Below, piece by piece: positions 22,601 through 33,349 of a DNA stretch of 46,317 bases. Made by a program: the position numbers and the translations under genes. The stretch covers positions 18,270,468 to 18,316,784 of the forward strand of contig NC_049995.1 in NCBI RefSeq assembly GCF_000003815.2. The letters are read 5' to 3'. The stretch is from Branchiostoma floridae (lineage: Eukaryota > Chordata > Leptocardii > Amphioxiformes > Branchiostomatidae). The notes below the pieces were generated by a model, which had not been told where the DNA came from, ran no database searches, and saw only the letters and a list, made by a program, of their open reading frames with translations. The stretch's first letter is position 1. Every line of letters starts with the position of its first letter.

Positions 22601-24904
22601 CGGAAACAATGGGCCCGGAGGGTCTGAACAATAGCCCGCAGTGGGGTGTTAATGACTGAGCTCTCTCCTGTGATTCTTTAACCTCCTTGTGAAGACCAAA
22701 TTCCAACTCCCAAAAAACAACTATCCTAAAGACATAACCTAATGTCTAGATAATAAATATCCAGTCCTCAGCATCTTCCGTAAATCAATTTCGTGAGTGG
22801 TTTAAGCAATTGTAGTTNNNNNNNNNNNNNNNNNNNNNNNNNNNNNNNNNNNNNNNNNNNNNNNNNNNNNNNNNNNNNNNNNNNNNNNNNNNNNNNNNNN
22901 NNNNNNNNNNNNNNNNNNNNNNNNNNNNNNNNNNNNNNNNNNNNNNNNNNNNNNNNNNNNNNNNNNNNNNNNNNNNNNNNNNNNNNNNNNNNNNNNNNNN
23001 NNNNNNNNNNNNNNNNNNNNNNNNNNNNNNNNNNNNNNNNNNNNNNNNNNNNNCCCCGCTTGAGGTTGATCCCTCCAGACTAGCAGCGGCGACTGTTGAG
23101 GGCTTCTTTTGCATGCAGTCTTAACTCTTATACAGTCACGGATGGGTGCATTACGGCAAATGAAAAAATTGTCGAGTAAGTGCCGCTGCACCAATCCTCA
23201 GAATTCTTGGTGACCCTCACTTCCTAGCAGCCTTACCTAGCCTGCCAGGGCTTTTTTGGGGGCTAAAACTCCCTACGCTAGTTTTGATACCTGTTTGCAG
23301 AGTAGTGAGGTCACCGCAAAGGAACCAAAAAGAAAAAGTACTCTGAATATTCAAGATTCAGGAGGTATTCCACAAATACAGTATCAAACAACGATGTGAC
23401 CACTGAAAAACAGACTGATGTTCCACTGCAGTAGTGCTACAGTGCATTGTTGTCTTTGTGGTATGGCTTGTGTCATTTTGTGTCACTTCCTTCCAGATCC
23501 AATTACAGTGGATTATATTTATTTGGATGCAGGCCTCCCCATTCCCATACTCCCCACTAATAGGTTAGTAGGGAGTCTGGGAGCCACAGAAGACTCATTT
23601 GGCACCAAGTTGCTATATTCATTCAAGTCTGTTAGGCCCCATTCAATTTATGATACAAAAAAATCAAATGGTTCTATCAGTTTTGCCCTAAAATCCGGCA
23701 GCAAATGGTTTGCATTTTGCGTTCACAATGCAAATTTGCACCCACGGGCAAACCGTTTCAGTTCCTTGAAAAGGCATGGTAATGAATGGTAATGTGACCT
23801 CTGACCCGCTGAGTTTGTTGTGATTCTGCACAATCTTGTTGTACTTCTGCACCAAATTATTGGTCTTTGATCGTAAGGGAACCATTGTCTTGCTGAAGCA
23901 GCATTACTTTTCGTAGCCCTGGAAATGCCTCTGAAAACGTTATGCTCTCGATACATGCTATACGTTTAGTCTGGATCTTCTGACATGCCCCCCCTCCGAT
24001 ATCAGGACTATTGGTTCCCTAATTGACCAGTAGGCGACAAAATGATAACGAATTTTACGATTAAAAACACGGTCGAAATACCTGACTGATGGGTATAAAA
24101 CTCTACTTTTGCCCATGACGCCAACAACTATCTATGAACGCAGGTACCCGGATGTAATTGGAATTCATGCTGCTTTTGCATTCATGAGGACAATTCGCAA
24201 TTCTGGATGGCTAGAAACTCTTTCAGATCTATCTCGTGCTGAGGTTTTAAAAAATCTGTTTCGTTTCAGAAACAGGGTTCATGATGACAAATTTATTCGT
24301 TTTGTTTTTTGCATCATGAACTGGGCCTAATTATCCTACGATACCAAAACTTTGTGAAGGTCTAAAATTCACATCAAGCAAAGTAGTAGTGATGTATAAC
24401 ATTGAACTGAACTGATAACATTTGTACATCTAATATCATATGCTTAGAATAGATGCAGGGTTCTAGCCAGTGCTTGTCCCTCCGTCCTTTGATGGCATTA
24501 TGCCGCTCAGGACCGACAAATATCTTACCCATTCCATCCTTTTTGAGGGATAGAAATCAGGCTTTTGAAGAGTTTTCTGATGAACTCCAGAAAGTCAGCG
24601 AGAGTTTGCATCAAAGCAGATTTAGATTATTACCGGGTACTAACGATTGGAGACGATCTCAGACAGGCAAAAACACTGTACGTGTGGGTGAGAGTGAGTG
24701 GGTGGGTGCCCAGCACCCTCCTCCCCACTAGATCTGTCCTGCCTCATCGTGCTGTAGTTTTCCCTTCCATCGAAGTCGCTTGTGTTATGCCGCCNNNNNN
24801 NNNNNNNNNNNNNNNNNNNNNNNNNNNNNNNNNNNNNNNNNNNNNNNNNNNNNNNNNNNNNNNNNNNNNNNNNNNNNNNNNNNNNNNNNNNNNNGAGGAA
24901 GCAC
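22601..24904. other. No confident gene; two gaps
   Basis: Holds assembly gaps at 22818-23053 (236 N) and 24795-24894 (100 N). An open frame at 24115-24330 (plus, 71 codons from ATG) has a protein-like composition (YERRYPDVIG start, EVLKNLFRFRNRV) but no homology I recognise. At about 24453 CAGGGTTCTAGCCAGTGC resembles a hAT-type terminal repeat; its partner is not visible and may lie in the gap. Confidence 0.35.
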
Positions 24905-25480
24905 GGGCAGGGTGATAATAACGACTCCGTCCTTTCGCTACGTGGAGATGGTCTGCCCAAGGTCTGCCGGAGCTTCTGGTTCCATCGCCCCGCCGTTACA
25001 CTTGCTGCACAGCTGAACCTCAGAAATTGTCTTCCTCTGTCAAACTGGAGTCTATGCTGCCTCCCTGTGTGCTTATCGACAAAATACCCAGTCAACTAAA
25101 AGCAAACAAATGCAAATCAAGCACGTGCAAACCAGGCGAAAGCTCGACACCAAAGATATGCAAAACAACACGTGAACAAAACGGCACACAGACCATTGTT
25201 CCCAGAAAAGCAGAATTCGACAAATACCACAACGTACGTTACCGCATTTTCCACCCAAACCTGCCGTATATCCACCGTCCTGAAATTTGACCCCACTAGG
25301 TAGAACACTAGGACTCTTCCGTCCTTTCGATGCGTGGAGAGGGTCTGCCCAAGGTCCGCCGGAGCTTCTGGATCCCTCGCCCCGCCGTTACTTGCTGCAC
25401 AGCCGAACCTCCGAAGTTGTCTTCCTCCCACTGGTAATCCGGAGTCTAGGCTGCAACACTGCGTGCTCCTCGGGCACAAA
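24905..25480 (-). repeat. Duplicated segment (24915-25085 and 25315-25480)
   Basis: Two direct copies, about 400 bp apart, share TCCGTCCTTTCG, GTCTGCCCAAGGTC, GCCGGAGCTTCTGG, CGCCCCGCCGTTAC and CTTGCTGCACAGC. Each is open on the minus strand in more than one frame, but small indels put the copies in different frames. I call a duplicated repeat rather than a gene; a degraded coding origin cannot be excluded. Confidence 0.5.
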
Positions 25481-26224
25481 ACCCGCCCGGCGGCGAGAAA
25501 CGTGGTCGTGAAACCGCAAGCGGCGGAGACCTGGTCGTCCATCGCCAGGCGACCTCGGCGTTGCGGATGAATCCAACAAGAGGCAGTAGGGTGATCATCC
25601 CTTGTACTTATATGGTTGTGAGAATCATGTGATTCAGGATCAACCAATGAGCGCACAGTGAAGATAGTAAAACCGGTAAGTTGGGTTGTACTGAGCAGCT
25701 TATCCTTGTATTACCAGCATTTTCCGCTAGGTGCGTGACTACATCTGCCATACTGACATAGATCAGTGGCTCGGGAATGATCATGATTTTCTCAATTTGA
25801 TCCATTTTTTGGACACAAGAAACCGGACGGTGACAGGGTGTTGACACATTTCGCTGGACGCCATTGTGGGACATTTTACGTCAATAGAATTTTATTCATT
25901 GGGTCTGGTTATTTTGAAGGGCGTCACGCCACAAAGAACCATAATCATTATAGAAGAACTTTATTGCACGACAATTGTACATAATACAATGTATGGCAAC
26001 AACTATTACACAAAGTACAAAATAGAGGTATAGGACAAAGCTTAATAACCCAGTTGACATAACAATAAGGGCTCAGCACTTCGTTGGTATAGTATTACAA
26101 AGGAGTAGGATAATCATTAGTACTAGCTTCGGCATCATTTTTAATAGCAGATCAGTCCTTGATATATTTGCCTATTTTTGCATTATGGGAGTTCTGACAT
26201 TTCAAGATATATACAAATCTGTTG
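25481..26224. other. Intergenic; fragment of a duplicated block
   Basis: 25669-25752 matches 32185-32270 and 34590-34665 (AAACNGGTAANTTGGGTTNT, then ATCCGCTAGGTG). A CATAATCATT phrase near 25941 matches the start of the NHL-flank repeat. No exon seen. Confidence 0.45.
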
Positions 26225-26790
26225 TGCAAGGAAAGAATAACCTTTATTGGTGCCAAACTGAATATGGCATCTCACAGAGTCTAATTCAATTCAACTCATA
26301 AAGACTCAACGTCTAATACCACAGACTTGTTAATGTGCAATCCGTAGACATGGTGTAGGGGTCCGTATCTAGTGTATATAGCAAACTTAACACTAGTATT
26401 AGAGTAGCATATTGTTTATAACTGTCCATTGTCACTTGTATATGTTTATACCATGTACTTGTAATTAGCCCTCGGGTATGAACTTGTAAATAAACCTCTT
26501 TGTATATTTGTTTAATTGATAATACATAGTTAATATATAACAGGTAAAATATATCATTTATCATGTCCCATCATCGGTTAACTGCTGTTTGGATACTCGT
26601 TATCGGTTACAAGTCGTGACGTCATCACAGTCTGTGAGAAAGCCGCCATTTTCCTCAATCCTTTTTCTTAAAGTTACAGGAATCCATGGCCATGTAAGAC
26701 CCTTGACAGCTTGAGTTTTAGTTTTTCAAGCTATTTACAAAGCCTTAATCAATTAATAATCGTTTCGTCAGTATCTTCGTCTGCTGCGGT
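26225..26790 (+). repeat. NHL-flanking repeat, copy 1
   Basis: Shares ordered blocks with 37801-39258 and 39690-40180: ACCACAGACTTGTTAATGTG, GGATACTCGTTATC, TGACGTCATCACAGTCTGT (CRE at 26617-26624), GGAATCCATGGCCATGTA and CGTCTGCTGC. It ends about 95 bp from the stop of the NHL exon at 26885, so it is probably 3' flanking or 3' UTR sequence duplicated along with the gene. A LINE-tail-like phrase (GTATGAACTTGTAAATAAAC) is inserted at about 26440-26510. Confidence 0.6.
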
Positions 26791-26884
26791 TCATAAAGTG
26801 GGCAAAACGACTTGTTTGAGAAAATGGAAAGTTCATTCATTAGTGTTGAAACAAAATAAAAGCCTTCTCCAAAGTGCTGCTTGG

Positions 26885-27797
26885 CTAATAGCTGGGATAA
26901 ACAGTCACCATGTCGTTCAAATAGCTGGTCACAACCAGCTGCCCTTCCGGTCCCACAGCCAGGCCTTCCGGCTTAAACCCAGTACGGACGGTTCGGACAA
27001 ACTCGCCGTGACGTGTGAAGATCTGAACCCTCTCGTTCCCATAGTCCGCCACGAGGATGTGACCCGAGCTGTCTGTACAGATGCCTGCAGGCCGTTTCAG
27101 CTGAACTTTACCACTTCCCCCACCTCCAAACTGGAACAGAAACTTACCGGACTCGTCATAGACGTAGACAAAGTTATTGTCCCAGTCCGACACAAGAATG
27201 TTCCCTTCCCCGTCCACAGTGACGTACCATGGGCGTAACATCTCACCCAGTGGATGCCGGACTGTCCGCACCAGGGAGCCGTCCGGACGGAACACCTGAA
27301 CTGCACCTTGGTCTGCATCAGTTACCAGGATGTCGTTAGTGCGCATGTCCACTGCAATGCCGCGGAAATAACCGATCTTCTCCAGGTCAAACCCCGCCAT
27401 GACGGTCCCGTCCGTGCTGTACTGTACAACATGGTGAGCTGTCTCTCCCCGCCTCACTACCCACAGCGTGCCGTTACCGTCCATACAGACATCATGTGGC
27501 TGCATGTCCTTGCCTGTACCCGGTACAACTGTTGGGAAGTGGTGCAGGTAAACCCCCTCTGTGCTGTGGACTTGGACTCGCCTGTTGTTATAATCAGCCA
27601 CGAATATCTCGTTGCTAGGCGACAAGACAACACCACGTGGGAGCCGAAACTTTCCAGTTCTGATCCTTCCCCACCAAAAGTGATCACACCCTGATCCAAC
27701 TTCCCAGTAGAGCGAGATCCGCTCCTTCTGTCCCCGCTGTGTGTCGCTCTTGCCCGGTGCTTCTGTACCGAGGATTTCCACTCTTCCATCGCCCCCA
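26885..27797 (-). CDS. Exon 4: six-blade NHL propeller
   Basis: Six NHL-type repeats in order: GVVLSPSNEIFVADYNNRRV; DVCMDGNGTLWVV; GIAVDMRTNDILVTDADQGA; VTVDGEGNILVSDWDNNFVY; GICTDSSGHILVADYGNERV; LAVGPEGQLVV. It ends VTVYPSY then TAG at 26885. The acceptor CTCTGGCAG at 27798 gives phase 2, fitting exon 3. The linker before blade 1 (about 27640-27725) is out of frame relative to the paralogue because of compensating small deletions (see findings). Very similar to the module at 40720-41530. Confidence 0.9.
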
Positions 27798-29967
27798 CTG
27801 CCAGAGTCTTGCATGCACNNNNNNNNNNNNNNNNNNNNNNNNNNNNNNNNNNNNNNNNNNNNNNNNNNNNNNNNNNNNNNNNNNNNNNNNNNNNNNNNNN
27901 NNNNNNNNNNNNNNNNNNGATCACCTTTTACTTTGAGCCTGCGTCTTTCCTCTGGATACAGATGTATATGATGAAAGGACGTTTTACTGAAATTTAAGTA
28001 TCAATTTGAAAATTAACGTCTCTGGGCTGCGTACCCTTCAACCCACCTTAAGCCGAATTAGAACATGCACTGTAGTTGTCAGGTTGCTTTTCTTCTTACC
28101 TTACAGTCGTGTCTTCTCCAGGCTTTTCGCCCACCACTTCAGGTTTCCATGTAGTACCAACAGGACCTGCTAGGTGACGCTGTGTAGCTGCATCTGCCTT
28201 CTCGGCCTGTGCCGGCCTGCCTCCAGGCGGCTTCTCTCCCCTGTACCCCTGTGGCCAGCCTCCAGGCGGCTTCTCTCCCCTGTACTCCTGTGGCCAGCCA
28301 CCATGTGGCTTCTCTCCCCTGTACTCCACCACGTGGGATGCCACCTGCTTGACGGCTTTCTCTGCGTATTCTTGAGCCTGCTGCAGCTTTTCTTCAAGAA
28401 CTGCGATTGTCTCAAGAGCCTCCTTCAGCCTGTTCTCTGTGATGTTGAGCTTGGAGCGCAAAGTCATGATCGTGTTGGAATCCACCTCTGCGTTCCTGAG
28501 GTTCTGGATGGCCTGCCTCATCTGGTGTTCTCTGAGCCGGTCCTTCTGCACCAGAGCCCGGACCAGGCTGTAGGAGAAGCCCTGGTACTCCAGACTCGCG
28601 GCTGCCTGCAGATGGAGCGGCAGGGCGTCCGAGAACAGGTTCAGGGCAGACAGGCGGGTCCAGCCCTGGGGCGCCCTCTGGTGTTTGGTGCGGGTACTGC
28701 ACCCCACCTGGATGTCATCGACGGACAATTTTCTCTTGAAATCTGCAATACCAAACAAAGTTAAATAATATTATAAACTATGAAAAATGATTATTTTATG
28801 TCCAATGCTCGTGTATTATACCTGCTTCAGATGAATTAGGTGACGCAATTATTCTTATTCATTTTAAAAGGGTTTCTAAAATATCAGATCGACTGCTGAA
28901 GTAGCTGCGAAAGTTATAATTGATGTAGTAGACTTGCAAAGAAAAACAATAAGGACTGAAATAGAAAACTGCTTGCATATAAAAAGAAGTACAAAGTCAA
29001 CTCACCGTACTCAGGCGCCTCCTGTTGGACTTTGATGGGAACTTCAGCGTCGATCTGCACTGACTTGACGCCCATGTATACAAGTCTCGGGTCGGAGTGA
29101 TCCGCCATGTGCCTCAGCACAGCCGTGTTCTCCCGCGGTATGGAGAAGTGCACCAGGATGCTCTTGTGCTTCTTGTAACCTCTGAACTTGACCTGTGACC
29201 TTCTGATGCCACACAACGTTGCCAGGCAGTTTTTAAGCTGATCCAAAACTTCCTGGACCATGCGCATTGGGCCGTGCACTACCACGTAGGTGTTGGACGT
29301 GGCATTTACTGCAAACATTAAACCATGATATCTTTTAGCCAATAAAAAATAATAATATTATAGGAAGGTCTCTAATCATGTTTTCTACATGGAGAGCATG
29401 AGCGTGAAAATAATCCCCGGACGAGACAAGGTGCCGAAGATATTTCAGAACTTTTTAATATACTTTTTCTTGGAAGTATATTTTACGTAATTTGTTTAAA
29501 GAATATTTCACGCGTAGCGATTTAACTCACCGTCTTCATTTGTACCATCCTGGCTTGTTCCCTGTTGGAGTTCGGGGTTTTCCGACTGGACCTCGGCGTT
29601 TTCCGGCTGGAGCTCGGGGTTTTCCGGCTGCAGTTCAGGATTTTCCGGAATCTCTCGGTCAGGCGGCTGGAACCGCCGCAGAACGTCCCGAATCAGGTCC
29701 TGTCGCCCGATTCCTTCCAAGATCTCTTCAATAAACTCCAGGTTCTCCTGGTCGATTTTGTCTAGTTCCATCAGCTTGACGAAAACGTCCATTGCCCGCC
29801 TTAGCTGTGCTAGTTGACCCTGGGGAATCAGATGCAGGCAGAACAACTTGAAATTTGCTGTTTCTTCTTCTGTCAGTTCATCGGAAATCCGGGAGCAAAG
29901 TTTTCATGAAATCAAAATGGCGCCTGTCGGCAGCTGTGACTCTGCTTTCTCGGATCGGACCTGCCAT
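26885..29967 (-). CDS. DED / alpha-beta / coiled-coil / NHL-propeller protein (four-exon gene model, one frameshift)
   Basis: Exons 29531-29967, 29006-29308, 28100-28742 and 26885-27797 join with GT-AG borders in phases 1, 1 and 2. With one extra base in exon 1 discounted they sum to exactly 765 codons. Order: DED (about residues 15-97), Pro/Glu tail, a ~100-residue alpha/beta domain, coiled coil (about 307-389), 13-residue repeats, six NHL blades to the C-terminus. DEDs make homotypic contacts with caspases and adaptors; NHL propellers bind protein or RNA ligands. I infer a cytoplasmic death-fold sensor or scaffold, TRIM-like but lacking RING and B-box. The acceptor of exon 4 abuts a 100-N gap (27819-27918), so the last junction is less certain. 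The frameshift may be an assembly error or mean a pseudogene allele. A 5' untranslated exon is implied by the TTTTCAG acceptor just upstream of the ATG. Confidence 0.75.
27819..27918. other. Assembly gap, 100 N
   Basis: Falls in the intron between the coiled-coil and NHL exons. The true size is unknown and another exon could be hidden. Confidence 0.99.
28100..28742 (-). CDS. Exon 3: coiled coil plus 13-residue tandem repeats
   Basis: Acceptor TATTGCAG, entering in phase 1 (DFKRKLSVDD). A helical stretch with heptads (LVRALVQKDRLREHQMRQ ... ENRLKEALETIAVLEEKLQQ) suggests a dimerising coiled coil. At 28210-28326 three 39-bp units encode (E/G)YRGEKP(H/P)GG(W/R)P(Q/A). Donor GTAAGA at 28099, phase 2; an overlapping alternative GTAAGG at 28104 would be phase 0. 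Confidence 0.75.
29006..29308 (-). CDS. Exon 2: alpha/beta domain of unknown name
   Basis: A symmetric phase 1-1 exon of 303 bp (101 codons). Pattern: beta strand NTYVVVHGP, amphipathic helix MVQEVLDQLKNCLATL, then RRSQVKFRGYKKH, strand SILVHFSIPRE, helix, and strand GVKSVQIDAEV. The strand-then-P-then-helix-then-GV.S..ID layout resembles a segment I know from invertebrate death-fold and NACHT proteins, but I cannot name a database family. The truncated paralogue keeps only the first half (14442-14590). Confidence 0.8.
29531..29967 (-). CDS. Exon 1: death effector domain, with +1 frameshift
   Basis: ATG at 29967; the preceding acceptor is the same as in the paralogue at 15455. The start MAGPIRES and AADRRHFDF align with it, but the copy has one more base in the GGG run at 29891-29893, giving a stop about 30 codons in. 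Beyond it the DED resumes in the right frame: FCLHLIPQGQLAQL, AMDVFVKLMELDKID and the RQDL of the RxDL motif. It ends in about four PENPELQ-like heptads (length-variable in the two paralogues) and a phase-1 donor GTGAGT at 29530-29525. Confidence 0.85.
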
Positions 29968-30389
29968 CCTGAAAACAGACGATAAAACACCAATGAACAC
30001 AAAAAATTGCCACATATTGTACGTTTAAGTCACTAGGCAAGGTGTATATTGGTACAGGATAAAAGCTCTGCATTTTATAACGATTTACGCAGGGTAGAAG
30101 GGTAACAGTGCTATGCCTTGTGGGTAAAATGTCAAAGTTAAAGACGAATGAGACATTAAAAAAAAACACGTCTCAACACAAGAACCCATGATTACAGGTC
30201 AGGGGCCTTCACCTTTGACCCTATGCATGGGTAGTTCAAACCTTATTGTGTTCCTTCTCACGTTTCTACCGTCATCATATCAAAGTGCCACCGTTAACGT
30301 CTGGGGACTGAGCAGCATTCAATCCACACCCAGTCCAGCTGGAACTTGTACAGTAGTTGATTTTGAATTTCTGAGTACTTTGCCCACAC
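29968..30389. other. Upstream of the DED-NHL gene
   Basis: No promoter or 5' exon could be assigned. A plus-strand open frame at about 30188-30394 overlaps the start of the downstream repeat array and is not called. Confidence 0.35.
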
Positions 30390-31410
30390 CGTGACGTCAG
30401 CACAGAGCACTCCGGAGAGTTTGTTCTGTCCAACAATCATTAACACGTCACGCGGACGTGCCGAGGGGAGGGGCAGAGATCAGGACACTGATAGGTCCTT
30501 GTGCCGCAAATAACATACTTATATGTTAATAGAAAATATGCTATTTAAACTGCAGATGTAAAGCTACTGATTGACATGCCCACCCATCTATGCATACATA
30601 GAAGCTATACATGTGGTTATTTTAACCTCGTCGACATTTGGGTTTAAGTTTAAGTTTCTCTAATCATATTAATCATTAACATCCGTGGAGTAAGCACCAC
30701 TAAATCCACGCTAAGCCTAATTTGTACTCGTGATGTAACTGTTTACATCTCCCAGTACCTTGCCCTCACCGTGACGTCAGCCCAGACCCCACCCAGAGTT
30801 TGTTCTGTCCATCAATCATTAACACGTCACGCGGACGTGCCGAGGGGCGGGGCAGAGATTAGAACACTGATTGCCACAAATAGCATACTTACATCATGTT
30901 CTTAGAACATAGATTATTTAAACGTTTGATACGCCCATCCATCCGTGGAGTAAACACCAATGAGTCCACGCTTGGCCTGATTTCTACTCGTGATTAATTG
31001 ATTAATCTCCCAGTGCTTTGATCTCACCGTGACGTCAGCTTACCGACTCCTGAGAGTTTGTTCTGTCCAACAATCATTAACACGTCACGCGGACGTGCCG
31101 AGGGGCGGGGCAGGGATCAGGACACTGATAGGTGCTCACCAAAAATACATACTTAAATGTATTGTACATGCTCATCGTCCTAATTGTTCATAATAACTTA
31201 TCTAGATTACAGCTGTCAAAAGATGGTTTGACAGGCCCACACAGCTATCACTTTAAACATATTGTAGCTCCGAATACAAAAAATGTCGCCATTATCAGCT
31301 CACCCAGCATTGAGTGTTTGTTCAACAATATTAACACGTCACGCGGTCGTGCCGAGGGGCGGGGCAGAGATCAGGACACTGATAGGTCCTCGCCACAATG
31401 AGACACTTAC
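30390..31410 (+). repeat. Tandem array with a conserved 17-bp dyad (four units)
   Basis: Units about 255-380 bp apart contain, in order, TGACGTCAGC (30392, 30772, 31030), GAGTTTGTTCTGTCCA, AATCATTAACACGTCACGCG, GACGTGCCGAGGGG and GATCAGGACACTGATAGG. The block from AATCATTAA to GATAGG is much better conserved than the rest. Its heart, CACGTC-ACGCG-GACGTG, is a perfect dyad at 30444-30460, 30823-30839 and 31081-31097, with one arm mutated at 31335-31351. This suggests a protein-binding site, or the terminal part of an unnamed element. Confidence 0.75.
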
Positions 31411-31690
31411 ATGATCGTCGTCCGAGTTGCAGTAATATAAGATATCTAAAGTACAACTGTGAATACTATAAAACTGTAACTTTGAAATTATCCTACCTTC
31501 CTACCCACTCAACGTGGCTTAGAAGGCATTTATGTCCTTCCCTTTCTGTCAGGTTTACCATCAGGTTACATACATAAACGAATTCCTTCAAATTTCTCTG
31601 ATTTCTTTTTATCCCAGGCTTCACCACATAAAAAGTCTCAAGGCAAAAGAAAGGTATTTTCAAGTTGTTGACCTAAAATGGCCGCCTGGC

Positions 31691-32280
31691 TGAAGTGCCA
31701 CGTCAAACATTTCTCACCTGTATTGAAACAGTGTGAAACTCACCTGTGTGACGTAACGGTAAGACAAACTCCTTAAGACGTTACCAGTTACAGACAGATT
31801 TTACAAGATATACTTTCAGCTGACTCCGGTCTGGAGACTGATATACCAGTAAGCTTTGCAGGTGGGAAACAAACTCGGTACCCGTTAGACTTTGATCATG
31901 GCAATTGCGTAATGTCAGAGTAACAGCTGCAGCTGCGCACCTAGCGGATATCACCGGTACTACAGGGACTATCGTCTCCGGTCTGCTGACTAAAATACCA
32001 GTAAACATAGCAGGTTTTTAGCGAACTATGTATTCGTTGGACTTTGGTCCAGACTGCTGATGTCTGATTGCGAAGTTTTACCCGCAGTAACGAAAAAGTT
32101 TTACCCGCAGTAACGAAAATAATTTAGGCATTATAAGGGTAAAGGTTGTTATTAATGCTTGCTGGACGTCGCCGTACATTTGTGATTTGTAAAACAGGTA
32201 AATTGGGTTCTACTGAACAGCCCATCCCTGTAGTACCAGCAGTATCCGCTAGGTGTGATGCTCCATCTGCCATCTGCGTT
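31691..32280 (+). repeat. Segmental duplication, copy 1
   Basis: Aligns along its length with 34131-34665 (shared ATTTCTCACCTGTA, CTCGGTACCCGTTAGACTTT, TGATATACCAGTAA, AGGGTAAAGGTTGTTA, GGCATCCGCTAGGTG-like end). Inside, CTGTAGTACC ... ATCCGCTAGGTG occurs at 32228 (plus) and again at about 31937-31970 in reverse, so it has an internal inverted repeat. A 22-bp phrase starting GTTTTACCCGCAGTAACG is doubled near 32073-32119. It is non-coding. Confidence 0.65.
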
Positions 32281-32834
32281 GAGCTTAAATTGTGGCATTA
32301 TGATTATGACAGAAACAACAGTTACAAAATTTGTTCGTTAAACTTTGTCGTCACAAGGATGTTCTACAATGTCACGACAAGGCCACTTCCTTCCATTAGT
32401 AATACGAATTAGATAAGACAGTTGATACCTTCTTTTCAGAACTCTGTGGTCCTTATTTGATGCCTAGATGGGTATGTTGAATTTTGTTATTTTCATAGAA
32501 TGCATTCAGCTTAATCATTTATCGATCGCTAGATGTTCTATGTCTTTGAGCCGCGCCTTTTCTCGGGTGTTACACAGGGACCGAAATCATGGTTGGTACT
32601 CAGTACCATAAGTAAGACTACAAAGAACTATGATCATTTTATGTAAAGAAAGCATAGCTTTTATTGATATAAAACTAAATTCGACAACGTAGAGTATCCA
32701 TTTCAATTCAATTCCCAATAAATCTAACCGCTTATGAAAAAGACGTATTAAGTTCATTGCATACTCATGCCCAATTGGGGCTAAAATGCAGTCAGTTTGG
32801 TACAAAAGGTAGTAAACGAGAAGTTATACATATA
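32281..32834. other. Intergenic; NHL-flank repeat fragment
   Basis: 32615-32735 resembles the start of the NHL-flanking repeat (ATGATCATTTTATG, AAAGCATAGCTTTTATTGAT). No gene seen. Confidence 0.4.
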
Positions 32835-33097
32835 CTATAGTTTACATGCATCTTCCCTCTTCTTAAAATATTTGTAGATGAACTTACAGAGATTTTCAAG
32901 TATATTGTGGTCAGATGATGACATAAGATATTTGGAGATATGTTCCTTCGATTGATGGTGCTGAGAATTTTATGCTTCAGAAAAATGTCAACTGCACGTT
33001 TTAAACCTTTTATCATGCCTTTCGGAATCACGTGCGCACAGTATATTTTCACATCATCCGTTTCCTTTTTGGCGAGGGAATCAGATATGAGAATGAG
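32835..33097 (-). pseudogene. Decayed third DED fragment
   Basis: The minus strand encodes KIYCAHVIPKG, then IKGLKRAVDIFLKHK, matching KIFCLHLLPRG and the AMDVFVKLMELDK region of the DED exons at 15 and 29.5 kb. The frame is bounded upstream by TGA at 33100-33098, with the N-terminal helix missing, and seems to slip by one base near 32945; the other frame then reads NILENLCKFIYKYF to a stop at 32835. No ATG, no acceptor and no following exon are visible. It lies beside an NHL-flank repeat fragment, as if a whole gene copy once stood here. Confidence 0.55.
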
Positions 33098-33349
33098 TCA
33101 CTCTAACAGTTTAACTTTGACACCTTTATTGTAGATGATTTTAGAAATATAGTTCTGTGACTATTTACATTAACCCTTCTCCGTAACCGTCAAAAAGTGC
33201 ACATCTCCAAATCATGTCACCTTCTAGCGATTGGACCACAAAGAACACAAAGCAGACCGAGTCGTGTAATGGCTGACTTGTTTGGGCCACAGACTTTGTC
33301 CCCATGTCCACCGCCCAAAAATCGACAAGAGTTCGGCCCGAAGGTCAGC

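Noticed and set aside
23418-23792. 124-codon plus-strand open frame
   Set aside because: Cys-rich start but otherwise chance-like composition; no homologue or splice pattern recognised.
25117-25656. 179-codon minus-strand open frame
   Set aside because: Spans a duplicated segment whose other copy has a different frame; composition is low-quality and no motif is visible.
26711-27238. 175-codon plus-strand open frame
   Set aside because: Antisense to the NHL exon; similar antisense frames appear opposite the paralogue at 40.7-42.2 kb because the NHL coding is conserved.
28174-28764. 196-codon plus-strand open frame
   Set aside because: Antisense shadow of the coiled-coil exon, which has phase-compatible splice sites and repeats in the minus frame.
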